Source: Schistocephalus solidus
Taxonomy: Eukaryota; Platyhelminthes; Cestoda; Diphyllobothriidea; Diphyllobothriidae
Direction: 5' to 3'
DNA length: 64,000 nt
NCBI GenBank assembly: GCA_017591395.1
Contig: WEDG01007366.1
Coordinates: forward strand, 1 to 64,000
The position numbers were made by a program, and so were the translations under genes. The notes under the pieces were generated by a model that was not told the DNA's origin, searched no databases, and saw only the letters and a list, made by a program, of their open reading frames with translations. Shown here piece by piece: positions 1 through 12,036 of this stretch (position 1 is its first letter; every line of letters begins with the position of its first letter).

Positions 1-795
1 ACATGTGGAACATCAACCTCCTGGTCGCGGGCTCAATCCTGGCTTGCGGCATGACTTTCCGAATTCTTGTGCGGTGACTAAGAAATTAATGATTGGCTTG
101 TGGTTTTACAGAGGCAGTATATAAATTAACTACTCCGCCTTTTTTGCAAAGTAATAAAAGCCCTCGGAATGTTTTTAACTACGTCTGCTAGCGAAAGTTG
201 TTGAAAGTATTTGTTATAGCGAGTTACTCTTAATTCGGAGATAAGTGAATCCTCGAATTTTAAACCGATTTCTTCGTTTCCTGTCATAACCATTGCTTAA
301 TTATTGAGGTAGAAATACAATTGATTGTATTTCTACCTCATTATCAACTGCACACACCTGCAGTTATTGCAATTGACAATAGGGAGAAATATACAGTTTT
401 GAACAGTTTCACCCTACATAGTTTCATTAAAGTTCTCGCAGATTTACATAAAAAGGACGGAATCTAAAGATTAATTATAGAAATAAAGTTGAAATTTTGT
501 AAGTGTACTTTATTTCCAGCGAAAAATAAGTTGCAGTCGTTGCTTTACCAGTTGATATAATTTTTCATCCTGCGTAGCTTCTTCGCTAATTCTATTTTCA
601 GTTTAAACTCGTTACCTAGCAGATTTTTGCTTGTAGTGCTTTGCTTAAAACATATATTTCAAATAGTACATCTTTTATTCCGCAAAACGTCACTAGTGAC
701 AATTAGCCTTGCGTATTATCGATTTGAAAAATACTGATATTTTAAAATCAATATGAAACCTCAGTCAGCGTAACACTTCCACTGGAGCAACCCAC
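1..795. other. unassigned non-coding, AT-rich
   Basis: No coding frame, RNA gene or recognisable repeat is seen here. The only structured element is a perfect 16-bp hairpin at 305-340 with a 4-nt loop. The region ends where similarity to the second LINE-1 copy begins, around 800. Confidence 0.5.
305..340. repeat. perfect 16-bp inverted repeat (hairpin)
   Basis: The arms 305-320 and 325-340 are exact reverse complements around a TTGA loop. The 5' arm starts TGAGGTAG, the same eight bases as the let-7 microRNA 5' end, but the stem is too short for a typical pre-miRNA. It could be the footprint of a small foldback element. Confidence 0.6.
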
Positions 796-1423
796 CGTAA
801 ACATGAAGAAATTAGACCCTGACGCCCAGGAAACTTTTAATACTTTTATGTCTAAATTATCGTTCTCTCTTTACTATCCTTGGTACCATTTTTGACGGAA
901 AGCTGTCTTCACTCACTTCTCAACAATGCGAGAAAATTGAGCTTTTAATAAACCTGGTAAGTACTAAGTCATATGACCGACATAAGAGAAGTTACAACTT
1001 TTTTTAAAAAACGTCCATAAGAGTAAAATCCCCCTGTACGTCACATTTCATTTCCTTTACTCATGCGGCTTTAACTTTAAAGTCGCTGAAGCTAAAAGGT
1101 TGACTTCCCGTAGAAAAAACCCGCCAATTCTGGTCAAACGTTTTTCGGCGATTGAAGTGGACCTTATTTCTTTAAGCATGAGCACTCAGCTCAATATTTG
1201 AAAAGAAAAACAAGTTGTTTAGCTTTAGGAATAAATCCCAAACGGAACGTCGGGTTTCACACTCATTAGCAAACGAGAAGCCTAGGTCTACACCAACAAT
1301 ACCAAAAGTTATTTCAGAGGTTTGCCCTCTAGCTAATGCAAGTCCACGACCCTCCGGATCATAGGAATTTCAATTCCAGCTGAATCTACTCCCGTTCACC
1401 TTATTCCTAGTTCGGGTGAAATC

Positions 1424-1964
1424 GTGTCAACGCCACTTCTTTCACCTCCCAAGCAAACCACGCCGGCTATAGCTGCCAAATCAAGTAAACCTAAGAAAAC
1501 CCCCAGTAAATCTGAGTCATTGGCTAAGCCAAGCATTAAAATCAGTAATTTCCTTATCAATGGGAAACCTGCTAACACCTCCGCACCTACAGCAGATGCG
1601 AACGCTTACGTTAGCGTCTTTCCCAACCCAAAAATTGTCCGAAATCCCCAAATAATTAAGCCTTCTAATTATGTTACCGGTTTTTTAAAATCATTTTTTC
1701 CCTTTTACAATGGCACGTTTTCCGCCAATTTATGCCACTTTCCCTCTTAATCTCATTTCTATGCCACCCCCTATCTTTCCCACGACACAATATAGCCTTC
1801 CCTTTGATGGTTTTCATCCAAATATGCCGTTGTACAGTAATCTCAGTTCTCTTAACAGTAACATTTCGACAAATTGTAGACCAGAGCAATTTTGTTTCCC
1901 ACCTTTTGTTTCTTCTCTCCAGTTTTCCTCCTTGCCACCAAATCTTCCTTTTTATAAATACTGA
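1424..1964 (+). pseudogene. LINE-1 copy A ORF1 remnant
   Basis: Two overlapping frames (1424-1750 and 1710-1964) together read as the C-terminal half of a basic, Pro/Ser/Lys-rich ORF1 protein. Its stop at 1962-1964 lies just before the endonuclease frame. Copy B carries the same protein in several frames at about 5230-5757, so this is part of the element and not host sequence. A frameshift near 1690-1710 joins the two parts. No zinc knuckle, RRM or PHD finger is visible. The function would be nucleic-acid binding by analogy to other LINE ORF1 proteins, which is inference only. Confidence 0.55.
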
Positions 1965-1965
1965 T

Positions 1966-2637
1966 GAGCGTAACCTGCAGCTCAGGAATACGCTCAGCTT
2001 GGTTTCACTCAATGCGAGATCAGTTGTAAACAAGATGGCTGAGCTTAGAACAGTAACCTTTGAGCTTTATCCAGATGTGCTGTGCATTACAGAATCCTGG
2101 GCACACTCTCTTATTTTTGACTCGACGCTTGCTATAGATAATTTCAATTTATACCGACAAGACCGCGCTGAAGAACGTGGCAGTGGTTGTCTTCTTTATA
2201 TTAAGTCATCCTTTTGTACATTTCCCTTTTCAGCTGGGCATTTCTTCCTTTTCTGGAAATGTATGCTTTGCTTCAGTCATCCTCCCGCACAATAAAAAAG
2301 CGGTAATTGGCTGTGTCTATAATCCTCCGTGTTATTCTGGCAATGAAAGCGAGCTCTGTGAACTATTTGAAAAAGTTGCAGACACTCAGTTTGATGTCAA
2401 AATAATCGTAGGCGATTTTAATCTGCCAGACATTGACTGGCAGGCAAATTCCTCTCCACGTAAACATCAGAAATCGGTCGATACTATTAACTTTTCAAAC
2501 ATATCCCACCTGGTTAGTTCAGTGACCAGAAATGACAACATGTTAAATTTAATTTTTACAAATGATGTCCACCCTCTCTTTATGAATATCCATCGTGATC
2601 TATTCACAAGTGATCACGCAATAATTCAGTGTTGTTA
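1966..2637 (+). pseudogene. LINE-1 copy A apurinic-like endonuclease domain, frameshifted
   Basis: This is the N-terminal endonuclease of LINE ORF2, which nicks target DNA to prime reverse transcription. The first frame carries SLNARSVVNKM (metal-binding Asn), DVLCITESW (catalytic Glu) and LLYIKSS. A frameshift near 2205-2290 leads to the second frame with GCVYNPPC, VGDFNLPDIDW (catalytic Asp/Asn) and SDHAII (the SDH motif), which ends at 2636-2638. All hallmark EN residues are still readable across the two frames, so the inactivation looks recent relative to the internal deletions. Copy B at 5758-6420 carries the same domain. Confidence 0.85.
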
Positions 2638-3962
2638 ACCAGTCTCCCTTCTTACGAAGCTAACAAAAACCATGAATTAATTATTAATTTCATAAGCACT
2701 CTAGATTGGCATAGCATATTCTCAATCAGCGATCCAAACTTTTTCCGTGAGCTATTGCAGAGCCTCCGAGAAAAAATCCAGGCTTTTATCCCGTTTAAGA
2801 TTTTTAATTAAATACAGCTTCTTCTACTGTTCCACATTTTCTCCAGAACGGATTTCAAAAATTAGGAATCAACTTAAAGATTCATCTAAAAGCTCTTTGT
2901 CAGTTCATTTAAGGACTGCACAAATATTTGAATAAGCATCGAAAACTAGGCTTGCGATAGATAAGCGTAGGGAGTCTCGGGCACTAAGTGATGGCAATTC
3001 ATCCAAATCTGTTGCTCATATCTTCCATGTTCAGTCATCGGCTAAGCGTCTGAATATAACTCCGCCCTTACTCGACTGTAACAAAAAATTTGTTACCGAC
3101 GATTTGGGCAAAGCAGAGTTGTTAAATTCGTTTTTTGCCAACCACTTTACCACTGAAACTAGCCCCACTCCCACAATTCCTCTGCTCTCAAATTCGCTTC
3201 TAACAACCAATAATTTCTCGCCTTCATGTATTCAAAAGGAAATAGCTCACCTTCTAGCTAAACTAGAAGCTATAGGATTTCGTAGTCCCCTTACTGACTT
3301 TATTAGATCATACCTATCTTTTAGATCATACCTCATCTTTTCCCAGTAGCTTTCCCCATGACTCGGAGAAAGGACCATCGGGAATTTAAATGACCCTCTT
3401 GAAACTATATTTTCGCTACCTCGGGTCGCCCATGAACTATGATGTCTCCTTATATCACCAGTCATCCGAACAATGACGTCATTCGGACGTACACATTCGG
3501 TGGTCCACAGTCTAAAATGCTACCGTTTCTTTGAATACTAACAATCATCAGAATTCGATTCTGGATCCTAAGATGCTGAGGAATTCAGTTCATTGACGCA
3601 TTTTCGTGAGATTTTGTTTCATACGCCAAAGCGATCAACAACTAATCACCTCGACGTTTCATTATCTCATTTGAAATGCTACTACCCTATTACCCTCCTC
3701 TACCACCAGACTGTTTTCTCCTAAGCAGTTTTTTCTCCTCTCTTCTATTCAAAAATGAAGGCTTATTGAACTCTGCCTCCGATTTTATGGTAGGAGTTTT
3801 TTTCACTGCCTATTTTTTCTAGTTTACCATTTATTTTAAAACATCGCTAACTGTTGACATAGCAGGACAAGTTATGTATTTGTGCATTTTATCTGCACAC
3901 ATTGTCATGACTTTATTTCGTTACTAATGATTGCCGGTGCGAAACAAATATAAATTCTAAAG

Positions 3963-4612
3963 CGTTTTAGTATGGTTCTCATACTCAAGTGCTACCACGA
4001 TATTTCGCTGTCCTTTCTTCGGTTTAATGAATGAATCTAGCCGTTCAAAAATTGAAAATGTCCAAAGACATTTCACAAAAAACTCCTATTTCCGACTCTT
4101 TCAACTTCTTCCTACTCAACAAGATGCCAGCTAATTAAGCTAAAATTTCTTTGGGTCAGGAGACTTGAAGCAGGCTTTTGTCTCCATTTCCGACAAAATA
4201 AATGTTTAACTCTCCCCAAGCTTTCTGTCATTACCCCCGCTAGCCTTCCTTATAACCTAAGAAATTCTGCACTAATGATACCTCCCCCTGCATCCTCCAC
4301 GTGAAAACGCTCTCTCTTATTTGCTTCTAGGTATATTTTTCTTTGGAATAACTTGCCAATTGAAATAAGGTCGTTAACTAGTCTATCTGCATTCAAGCGA
4401 AGACTGCACATTTATCTTAACACTGATTCTATTAACCTTTTATTTTTCTCATCTTTTCCCAGTAGCTTTCCCCATGACTCGGAGAAAGGACCATCGGGAA
4501 TTTAAGTGACCCGCTTGAAATTCTATTTTCGCTACCTCGAGTTGCCCATGAACTATGATGTCCCGTTATATCACCAGTTATTCAAACGATGAAGTCATTC
4601 AGATATACACAT
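3963..4612 (+). mobile_element. LINE-1 family copy C, 3' fragment with internal deletion
   Basis: Immediately after the 3' end of copy A lies a third copy. It starts inside RT (similar to B near 7597), jumps by a deletion to B near 8120, and continues through the ORF2 C-terminus into the 3' UTR. The shared 3' UTR sequence CCCAGTAGCTTTCCCCATG is present at 4460-4478. It stops near 4612 where copy B begins, so C was either truncated by or recombined with B. The order A-C-B, all on the same strand, suggests tandem rearrangement or nested insertion. Confidence 0.75.
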
Positions 4613-5757
4613 TAAGTCTTCCATGAAGAAATTAGACCTTGACGAACTGGAAAACTTTAATACCTTTATGTTAAAATATGGTTCTCTCTTCACGATCCTT
4701 GGTACCATTTTTGAGGGAAAGTTGTCTTCACTCACTTTTCAGCCTTTTATAAACATTTTCAGTACTGAGTCAATTGACTGACATAAGAGAAGTTTCAATT
4801 TTCTTTTAAAAAAACGTCCCCAAGAGTAAAATCCCCCTGGACGTTGCATTTCATTTCCTTTATTCATGCGGCTTTAACTGTGAAGTCGCTGCAGATAAAA
4901 GGTTGTCTTCCCGTAGCGAAATCCCGCCAATTCTCGTGAAACGTTTTTCAGCGATTGAAGTTGTCTTATTTTCTCTAAGCATGAACACTCAGCTCAGTAT
5001 TTGAAAAAAAGAAGCTGTTCATCGGTAGGGATAAATCCCCAATTGAACGTCAGGTTTCACCCTCATGAGCAAACGAGAAGTCTTGGTCTACACCTTCAAT
5101 ACCAAAAGTTATCTTAGAGGTTTGTCCTGTAGCTAATGCAAGCCCACGGCCTTCTGGATCGACAGGAATTTCGATTCCAACTGAATCTTCACCCGTTAAC
5201 CTTGTTCCTGGTTGAGTTAAATCGTGTCAACGCCACTTCTTTCTCATCTTAAGCAAACCACGCCAGCTATAGCTGCCGAATCTAGTAAACCTAAGAAAAC
5301 TCCTAGTTAATCTGAATCGTTGGCTAAACGAGGCATTAAAATCAGTAATGTCATTACAGATGGGAAACCTGCTAACCCCTCAGCATCTACAACAGCTGCG
5401 AACGCTAACGTTAGCATATTTCCCAACCAAAAAAGTGTCCGAAATCCCCAAATAATTAACGCTTCTAATTATGTTACCAGTTTTTCGAAATAATTTATTC
5501 CTTTTTTAAATGCACGTTTTTCGCCAATTTATGCTAACTTCCCTCAAAATCTCATTTCTATACCACCCCCTATCGTTCCCACACCACGATATAGCCTTCC
5601 CTTCCACGGTTTTCATGCAAATATGCCGTTGTACAATAATCTCAGTTCTCTTAACAGTAAAATTTTGAAAAATGGTAGACAAGAACAATTTTGTTTCCCA
5701 CCTTTCGTTTCTTCGTTCCAGTTATCTTCTTTGCCACCAAATTATCCTTTTTAAAAA

Positions 5758-6420
5758 GTACTGATGAGCGTAACCTTCAGCTCAGGAAAACGCTCAGCTT
5801 AGTTTCACTCAATGCGAGATCAGTTGTAAATAAGATGGCTGAGCTTAGAACAGTAGACTTTGAGCTTGATCCAGATGTGCTGTGCATCACTGAATCCTGG
5901 GCTCACTCTCTTATTTCTGGCTCGACGCTTGCTTTAGATAATTTCAATTTGAACTGACAGGACTGCGCTGAAAAACGTGGCGGTTGTTGCCTCCTTTATA
6001 TTAAGTCATCCTTTGTACATTTCCCTTTCAGCTGAGCATTTCGTCCTTTTCTGGAAATGTATGCTTTGCTTCAGTCATCCTCCCTAACAATAAAAAGCGG
6101 TAATTGGCTGTGTCTATAATCCTCCGTGTTATTCTGGCAATGAAAGAGAGCTCTGTGAACTATTTGAAAAAGTCGCAGGGACTCAATTTGATGTCAAAAT
6201 AATCGTAGGCGATTTTATGCTGCCAGACATTGACTGGCAGGCAAATTCCTCTCCACAAAAACTTCAGAAATTGGTCGATACTATTAACTTTTCAAACATG
6301 TCCCACCTGGTCAGTTCAGTGACTAGAAATGACAACATTTTAAATTTAATTTTTACAATGATGTCCACCCTCTCTTTATGAATTTTCATCGTGCTCTATT
6401 GAAAAGTGATCACGCACTAA
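5758..6420 (+). pseudogene. LINE-1 copy B endonuclease domain, multiply broken
   Basis: Same domain as in copy A. SLNARSVVNKM, DVLCITESWAHS, GCVYNPP and the GDF block are readable in different frames. The first frame ends at a TGA at 5955-5957, in place of the Tyr codon of copy A. The Asn of the GDFN catalytic block appears replaced (GDFM, codon ATG at about 6217), unlike copy A. Frames shift again before the region corresponding to the SDH motif. Confidence 0.75.
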
Positions 6421-7129
6421 TTCCAGTCTCCCCTTCTTACAAAACCTGAGGTTAAATGCAATAACCTCAACTTTGCTAACACAAACCATGAATTTATAAA
6501 TAATTTCGTAAGCACTCTAGATTGGCTTAGCATATTTTCAATCAACGATCCAGACTTTTTCCATGAGCTCTTGCAGATGCTCACAGAAAAAATCCAGGGT
6601 TTTATCCCGTTTAAGATTTTTCATTTAAATACAGCTTCTTCAACTGTTTTGCATTTTCTCCAAAACAGACTTAAAAATTACGAAAGCAACTTAAAGATCC
6701 ATCTAAAAGCTCCTTGTCAATTCACTTAAGGACTGCACAAATATTTGATTTAGCATCGAAAATTAGGCTCGCGCGAGATAAGCGTAGGGAGTCTCGGGCA
6801 CTAAGTGATGCCAATTCATCCAAATCTGTTGCTCAAATCTTCCACTTTCGGTCATCGGCTAAGCGTCTGAATGTAACTCCACCTTTACTAGACTGTAACA
6901 AAAATCTCGTAACAGAGGATTTGGGCAAAGCAGAATTGTTAAATTCGTTTTTGCCAAACACTTTACCACTGAAACTAGCCTAACTCCCTCAATTCCTCTG
7001 CTTTCAAATTCAAATTCACTTCTAACAATCATTAATTTCTCGCCTTCACGTATTCAAAAAGAAAAAGCTCACCAAAAATTTCACATTCGGTTGGAACTGA
7101 TAACATTCCAAACTCACTTATTGAACGGT

Positions 7130-8310
7130 TAAGAGATTTTCCACCTCTACTAAGCAAATTATTGTCAGTATTTCTTGAAAACGGTTTCTTCCCCGATTAT
7201 TGGAAAACTTATATAATAATGCCAGTTTTTAAACCTGGTTCCCGATCTGAAATTCATAACTATCGCGAAGTTCATAGAACGCCCTCTCTTGCTAAACTCT
7301 TCGAAAAACTAATTGCAAAACAAATCACGGATTTTTGCATAATTAATCAAATTATCAACTTTTCCCAACACGGCTTTTTACCGGACCGCTCTTGTGAAAC
7401 CTGCCACATGTCTTTTCTAAATCTACTAACCTCTCTTCGTAATGATCATCTATCTGTAGTAGTTATCTAATTTGATCTTAGTAAGGCATTCGATAAAGTG
7501 CCTCATAGACGACTTTTAGGTAAACTAGAAGCTATAGGATTTCGTAGTCCCCTTACTGACTTTATTAGATCATACCTAAATGATCGAAAACAAAAGGTTT
7601 TAGTGGGGTCCTCATATTCAAGTGCTAATCCGATTGTGAGTGGTGTCCTTCAAGGTACCGTATTAGGACCTTTGTTGTTTTTACTGTATATAAATGATAT
7701 GTCATCGAAAGTTAAACATTCTCAATCTTATATTTATGCTGATGACCTTAAATGCGTTTATTCCTTCTCTAAATTTACAGTCGAATGATGCCTAGAACAA
7801 ATTCATTCGGACTTAGACGCTCTCTCGGCGTGGAGCTCCGCATGGCTAATGGAGTTTTCACCTTCTAAGTGTCGCTACATGAGTTTTGGGCCTGTAAGGC
7901 TGCTGCAACCTGTTATTTTTAAAGGCTGCTTTATGACTAAATGTTCCTCCATCAAGGACTTGGGCTTAAGCTACACCAATAAATTAGATCTTTTGCCCCA
8001 TGCCGATATAATTATGGCCAAAGCTGCTCAGATTTACGGTTTAATTTCTTATAATTTCTACCTTCCTGAAATTAAATTAAGACTTTATTATATTTTTGTG
8101 CTTCGCATACTTGAATTTTGCTATCCTTTCTTCGGTTTAATGAACGAATCTAGCCGTTCAAAATTGCAAAGGTCCAAAGACATTTCACACAAAATTCCTG
8201 TTTCCGACTCTTTCAACTACTTCCTACTCAACAAGATGCCAGCTAACGAAGCTAAAATTTCTTCCGGTCAGGTGACTGAAAGCAGGCTTTCGTCTCTTTT
8301 TCCGACTTAA
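7130..8310 (+). pseudogene. LINE-1 copy B reverse transcriptase, two in-frame stops
   Basis: A single continuous frame from about 7130 to 8310 interrupted only by TAA at 7468-7470 and TGA at 7786-7788. RT motifs in order are PVFKPGSR and NYREV (motif 1), QHGFLPDRS (2), FDLSKAFDKVPH (A), SGVLQGTVLGPLLF (B), YADDLK (C, catalytic Asp pair intact) and the thumb and C-terminal region to 8310. The RT would copy LINE RNA at the nicked target. Because no frameshift occurs across almost 400 codons, this part decayed by point mutation. The upstream linker at 7060-7130 is frameshifted. Confidence 0.88.
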
Positions 8311-9363
8311 TGATAGCTCAACTCTTCCCAAGCTTTCTGTCATTACTCCCGTTAGTCTTCCTTATAAACTAAGACATTCTGCACTTATTATACCTCCCCC
8401 TGTATCCTCCAGGTGTAAACGCTCTCATTTAGTTACTTCTAAGTATAGCTTTCTTTGGAATAACTTGAAAATTGAAATGATGTCGTTAACTTGTCTATCT
8501 GCATTCAAGCGAAGACTGCACATTTATCTTAACACTGATTCTATTAACCTTTTCTTTTCTTCATCTTTTCCCAGTAGCTTTCCCCATGACTCGGAGAAAG
8601 GACCATCAGGAATTTAAGTGATCCTCTTGAAACTATATTTTCGCTACCTCGAGTCCCCCATGAACCATGATATCTACTTATATCACCAGTCATCCAAACG
8701 ATGAAGTCCTTCGTACATTCACATTCAGTGGTCCACAGTCTAAAATTATGACGTTTTGTTGGATACCTACTATCATCAGAATTCAATTCTGGATCCTAAA
8801 ATGCTGAGGTCTCAAGGTCATTTTCATACGCCTAAGTGATCAAGAACGAACCATCTCGACGTTTCCTGATCTTATTCTGGAATGCGACTGCAGTATTACT
8901 CTACTCTACCACCTGCCCTTATTTTCCTAAGCAGTTTTTTTCGCCTTCCTTCTTTTCAAAAATGAAGGCCTATTGAACTCTGCATCTATTTTAAGTCAGG
9001 AGATTTTTTCACTGCCTATCTTTCTACTTCACTATTAATCTCAAAACATCGCTAACTGTTGACCTAGCAGGACATGCTCCGTATTCATTATTAAGTACAC
9101 ACAATGTCATAACTTTATTTCGTTACTAATGGTTTTTTAGACAGTGCCTTGCCATATAAATTCTAAATAAATAAACTCGATCTAAATTTCACAATCAGTT
9201 AAACAGAATATGGATAATGAACGACTCAACCCTTTTTTGTAGATACACCTCAGCAACCCTGACGAGCAGTTAGAGACTGGATTTGACTAGTAGGCTTAGG
9301 CGAAGCCAAGATTTCCAGCAGGGTGCTTGATTTAGAGAACTGTCCTGGTCAAACAATGACTCC

Positions 9364-9401
9364 ATATTGCTACTGTTGATGGTTGTGTTGGTGTTGGCGG
9401 C

Positions 9402-9469
<68 letters not shown>

Positions 9470-9566
9470 TGGTGGTGGCGGCGGCGGTGGCGGCGGTGGC
9501 GGCGGTGGCGGCGGTGGCGGCGGCGCCAAGCGTCAGCAGTCGACGGGGCGTTGCGAAAGATTGCGT
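9364..9566. repeat. GGTGGC minisatellite in a conserved repeat unit (copy 1)
   Basis: About 125 bases (9396-9522) of GGC/GGT triplets, which read as poly-Gly, poly-Ala/Val or, on the other strand, poly-Pro and are not real protein. The flanks TGCTACTGTTGATGGTTG (5') and CAGTCGACGGGGCGT (3') recur at 12049-12130 around a much shorter Gly-coding-like tract. The unit is therefore a dispersed repeat whose core has expanded in this copy. Confidence 0.75.
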
Positions 9567-10350
9567 TCTACTGACTGAGTTTTTACAGCGAGCTAGGTGT
9601 TTAAGTGACTTTTACTCGTGGAAGGCAACCGAGCTCACGCAGTTCGTATTGTACGTCGGCGTTGTTGTTCTGCATGGTATCCTGCCTCTTAATCATTTTA
9701 AACTATTTTTGATACTTTTTACTGCGTTAAGATTGCTAGCATCTCCTCAAACTTGCAAAAGTAATATTGGTTATTGTAAACAATTGTTAAAACATTTTAC
9801 TCGCAAATTTTCTGTACTGTTTGGCGTGGAGCACATGGTATACAATGTGCACAGCTTGCTACACATCGCAGATGACGTAAAATGACATGGTCCCCTTGAC
9901 ACTTTTTCCAGTTTTCCTTTTGAAAGCTACTAAGGTAGATTAAAGAAAATGCTTAGAAGTCCTTCATGACCTATACAGCAGATTGCTAGACGTTTAAGTG
10001 AGGTTGAAGTTAACACACGCCCATTGGGGACTTCTTTAACGAGGTTCCTTCGTGGGCATAAGGGTGGTCCGGTACCAGCTGGATACGAACTCAGTCAGCA
10101 GTATGAATGCATACTAACAGGACGTTTTCGCGTAGAAATCGCAGCAGCCAACAGATGCATTGGCTTTGGCAATAAAATAGTGTGCGTGAAAAACATACTT
10201 GTTGATCAAGATGGATTTTTATGCTTGGTATTTAGTAAGTTTATCAACTTATCAGATTACTTTGACTACCCAAAGAATTCTTCACTTATGAGCGCATATA
10301 AAGCTGACATTGACGACACTTTTAGATGCGCTTCTTTGCATTCATATTAA
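9556..10350 (+). pseudogene. DUF4218-type transposase remnant (CACTA/EnSpm-like)
   Basis: One unbroken reading frame register with no frameshifts for about 265 codons, interrupted by three nonsense codons, TGA at 9883, TAA at about 9934 and TGA at about 9970. Blocks seen in order are LTEFLQRARCLSDFYSWKA, ELTQFVLYVGVVVL, VYNVHSLLHIADDVK, HGPLDTFSSFPFES, PIQQIARRLSE, and a C-terminal tail ending ADIDDTFRCASLHSY. These resemble the C-terminal part of animal transposase-derived proteins carrying a DUF4218-like region, usually linked to EnSpm/CACTA elements. The catalytic N-terminal part is absent, its place being taken by the GGTGGC repeat unit. The superfamily call is by memory of protein style and moderate only. 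Confidence 0.6.
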
Positions 10351-12036
10351 TTGAGGTCATCAAGAGCTTTTAGGAAGCCACTTACTGTCGTTTCGCTTTT
10401 GCGAACCCTACAAACGCACGGTCGACAGAGTGAGTCGTTTGCCAGCATTGCAGGGAAGACGTGGCCCTAGTAATAGGATGATCCCTCGTCTGCTTACTTA
10501 ATTCATTCCCCATGTTTTCCTGTGCGTTTGTAGATCTTATCATGAGTGAATGAGTAGGCATTCCCAGCGCCAACGCCGCTCAGCGATAAATGAGGTTATC
10601 AACCTTCCCCGAGGTGAACCCTTTACATCACCGGTAAGTAATTTTAAAATAACTTTGTTCTTCTCAGTAATCACAAGACGCACTAATGACTCTTTTGAAA
10701 CCATAACCACGGGTGAAGCGCCGAATAACGAAGGTTACAAATTTTTCTGCATTTAATTTCTTCAGAAGAAGAAGTGGATTAGACAAATCTACAGCGGGCG
10801 ATATTACTGATGTGTCAACAGACTACTGACCTTTCAGCTAACGTAGATTATGTTTTAGAGGCCTAACGAAAAACGCTGGGCTATCTACGGCATTTGGATG
10901 CACTACCGCGGCAGCAGCCCTGAACATCGGGCTCGGCAGCTCCCCAAACTGCCCAAAAATCCTCTGCCACAGCAGTTACATGCAGCAACCAAATTTCGAC
11001 AGCTAAATAACCAGCTGTTAAATCAAGACTTTCGTAATCAGCTGGTAAGCTATCTATTTCTTCTAAAACTCTTGTGTTAGACCTCCTATCTTACCTGCCT
11101 CGGCGGGCACAACATCGACAATTTCGTAAAACGAACATTTTTCGCTAATTTTGACGACGAAATTAGTCTTCACATCAATTTTAAAGGATGTAAGGCTAAA
11201 GACAGTTTGTTTAAATCAAAAATGTATGAGGTCATGCTGGGTACGTCAATCAATAGCTGTCTCACTGTCATTATATAGAGGTCTTTGCTGCCTGGAATGC
11301 CAGTGGATCGTATAAATTATCCGATTTTGATTCTGCCATCGCCAGGTGACTTAAAAGGTCACTTGATAGTCATTGCCAGAAGCAGTAAAAACTAATTCAA
11401 CATCCAGCAGATGGTAAGTCAATATCCACTTTTTTAAAATACTGTGGGCTTCCAGGCGACAATGCTGGACCATCATCGGTTAACCTACCGCCTTCAGCAC
11501 AATGACGACGGAGGAAAAAGAAACCGCAAACCTTTGTACATATTCCTTTTAATTTTAAAATAATTTATTATGTTATTAACGTCTTCAGCAAGCCTTACGC
11601 TTAATATTACAGGCACAAGGGGTATAATAAGCGTTGTAGGTAAAGGAAAGGATTCCAGCGGAAGGCGTGGGTACCATTTTCGCAAGTTGCCTAATAGCCA
11701 GATTAATCGATCTCTCCTAGATATATATAAAGTGGCCAAAATAGATATACCACCGATATACACATCCCGATTTAATATATATCTAAAAGACATCTAGTAG
11801 ATATTGCTTTCTACTGGGGATGTCTGTGGACTGTTTGTTTAGGTTCAAAGACTCGATTGAAATCGGTCTGCTTGCTGCTCAAAATTTAAACGGCGCTGAT
11901 TGCGTTGTTGGAGAGTAGGGAATGGGAGTGTCGATGGGTGTGTCAGCATTGCAGTAGATCTTGCTGTCAAGAATGCGCAGGTGACCGAATATGGTGAAGG
12001 AATGTGCGATGAAAGTGAGTACAGGTGGCGACGGAC
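10351..12036. other. unassigned, weak exon-like pieces
   Basis: No recognised gene. Two spots look exon-like on the plus strand: an ATG at 10551 with an open frame running to a GTAAGT at 10633-10638, and an open stretch near 11100-11275 that reads NFDDEISLH. They may be other parts of the same transposon as 9556-10350, but no homology is recognised. The remainder looks like decayed intergenic sequence. Confidence 0.3.

Larger units (their letters stand above)
800..3962 (+). mobile_element. LINE-1 family copy A (CR1/Jockey-like), internally deleted
   Basis: Copy A of a non-LTR retrotransposon. It aligns along its length with copy B (4613-9176), both becoming similar at the motif ATGAAGAAATTAGACC. 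It holds an ORF1 remnant (1424-1964), an endonuclease region (1966-2637), the start of the linker before RT, and the 3' UTR (3337-3962). Two internal deletions remove nearly all of the reverse transcriptase. Relative to B they cover about 7066-7513 and 7577-8553. The second junction carries a short local duplication of TAGATCATACCT. Multiple frameshifts and stops show it is dead. The clade is judged from the EN and RT motif style of copy B. Confidence 0.85.
4613..9176 (+). mobile_element. LINE-1 family copy B, near full length
   Basis: The longest copy of the family: ORF1 remnant (about 5230-5757), endonuclease (5758-6420), RT (7130-8310) and 3' UTR ending in an A-rich tail near 9176 (AAATTCTAAATAAATAAA). 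RT blocks include FDLSKAFDKVPHRRLL, SGVLQGTVLGPLLFLLYIND and YADDLK, which fits CR1/Jockey/L2-type LINEs. Several frameshifts in ORF1 and EN and two in-frame stops in RT make it non-autonomous as read. No clear target-site duplication could be identified by eye. Confidence 0.85.

Noticed and set aside
305..340. let-7-like microRNA hairpin (starts TGAGGTAG)
   Set aside because: The stem is only 16 bp with a 4-nt loop, too short for a microRNA precursor, and bases after the eighth do not follow let-7.
5761..5800. Hammerhead core CTGATGA followed by GAAAA near the LINE-1 ORF2 start
   Set aside because: The bases next to the core do not pair as stem II (G10.1-C11.1 is not possible), so it is a chance match inside coding sequence.
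9332..9529. 65-residue proline-rich protein on the minus strand
   Set aside because: It is a translation of the GGTGGC minisatellite; the run of Pro arises from the repeat and the opposite strand gives equally open frames.
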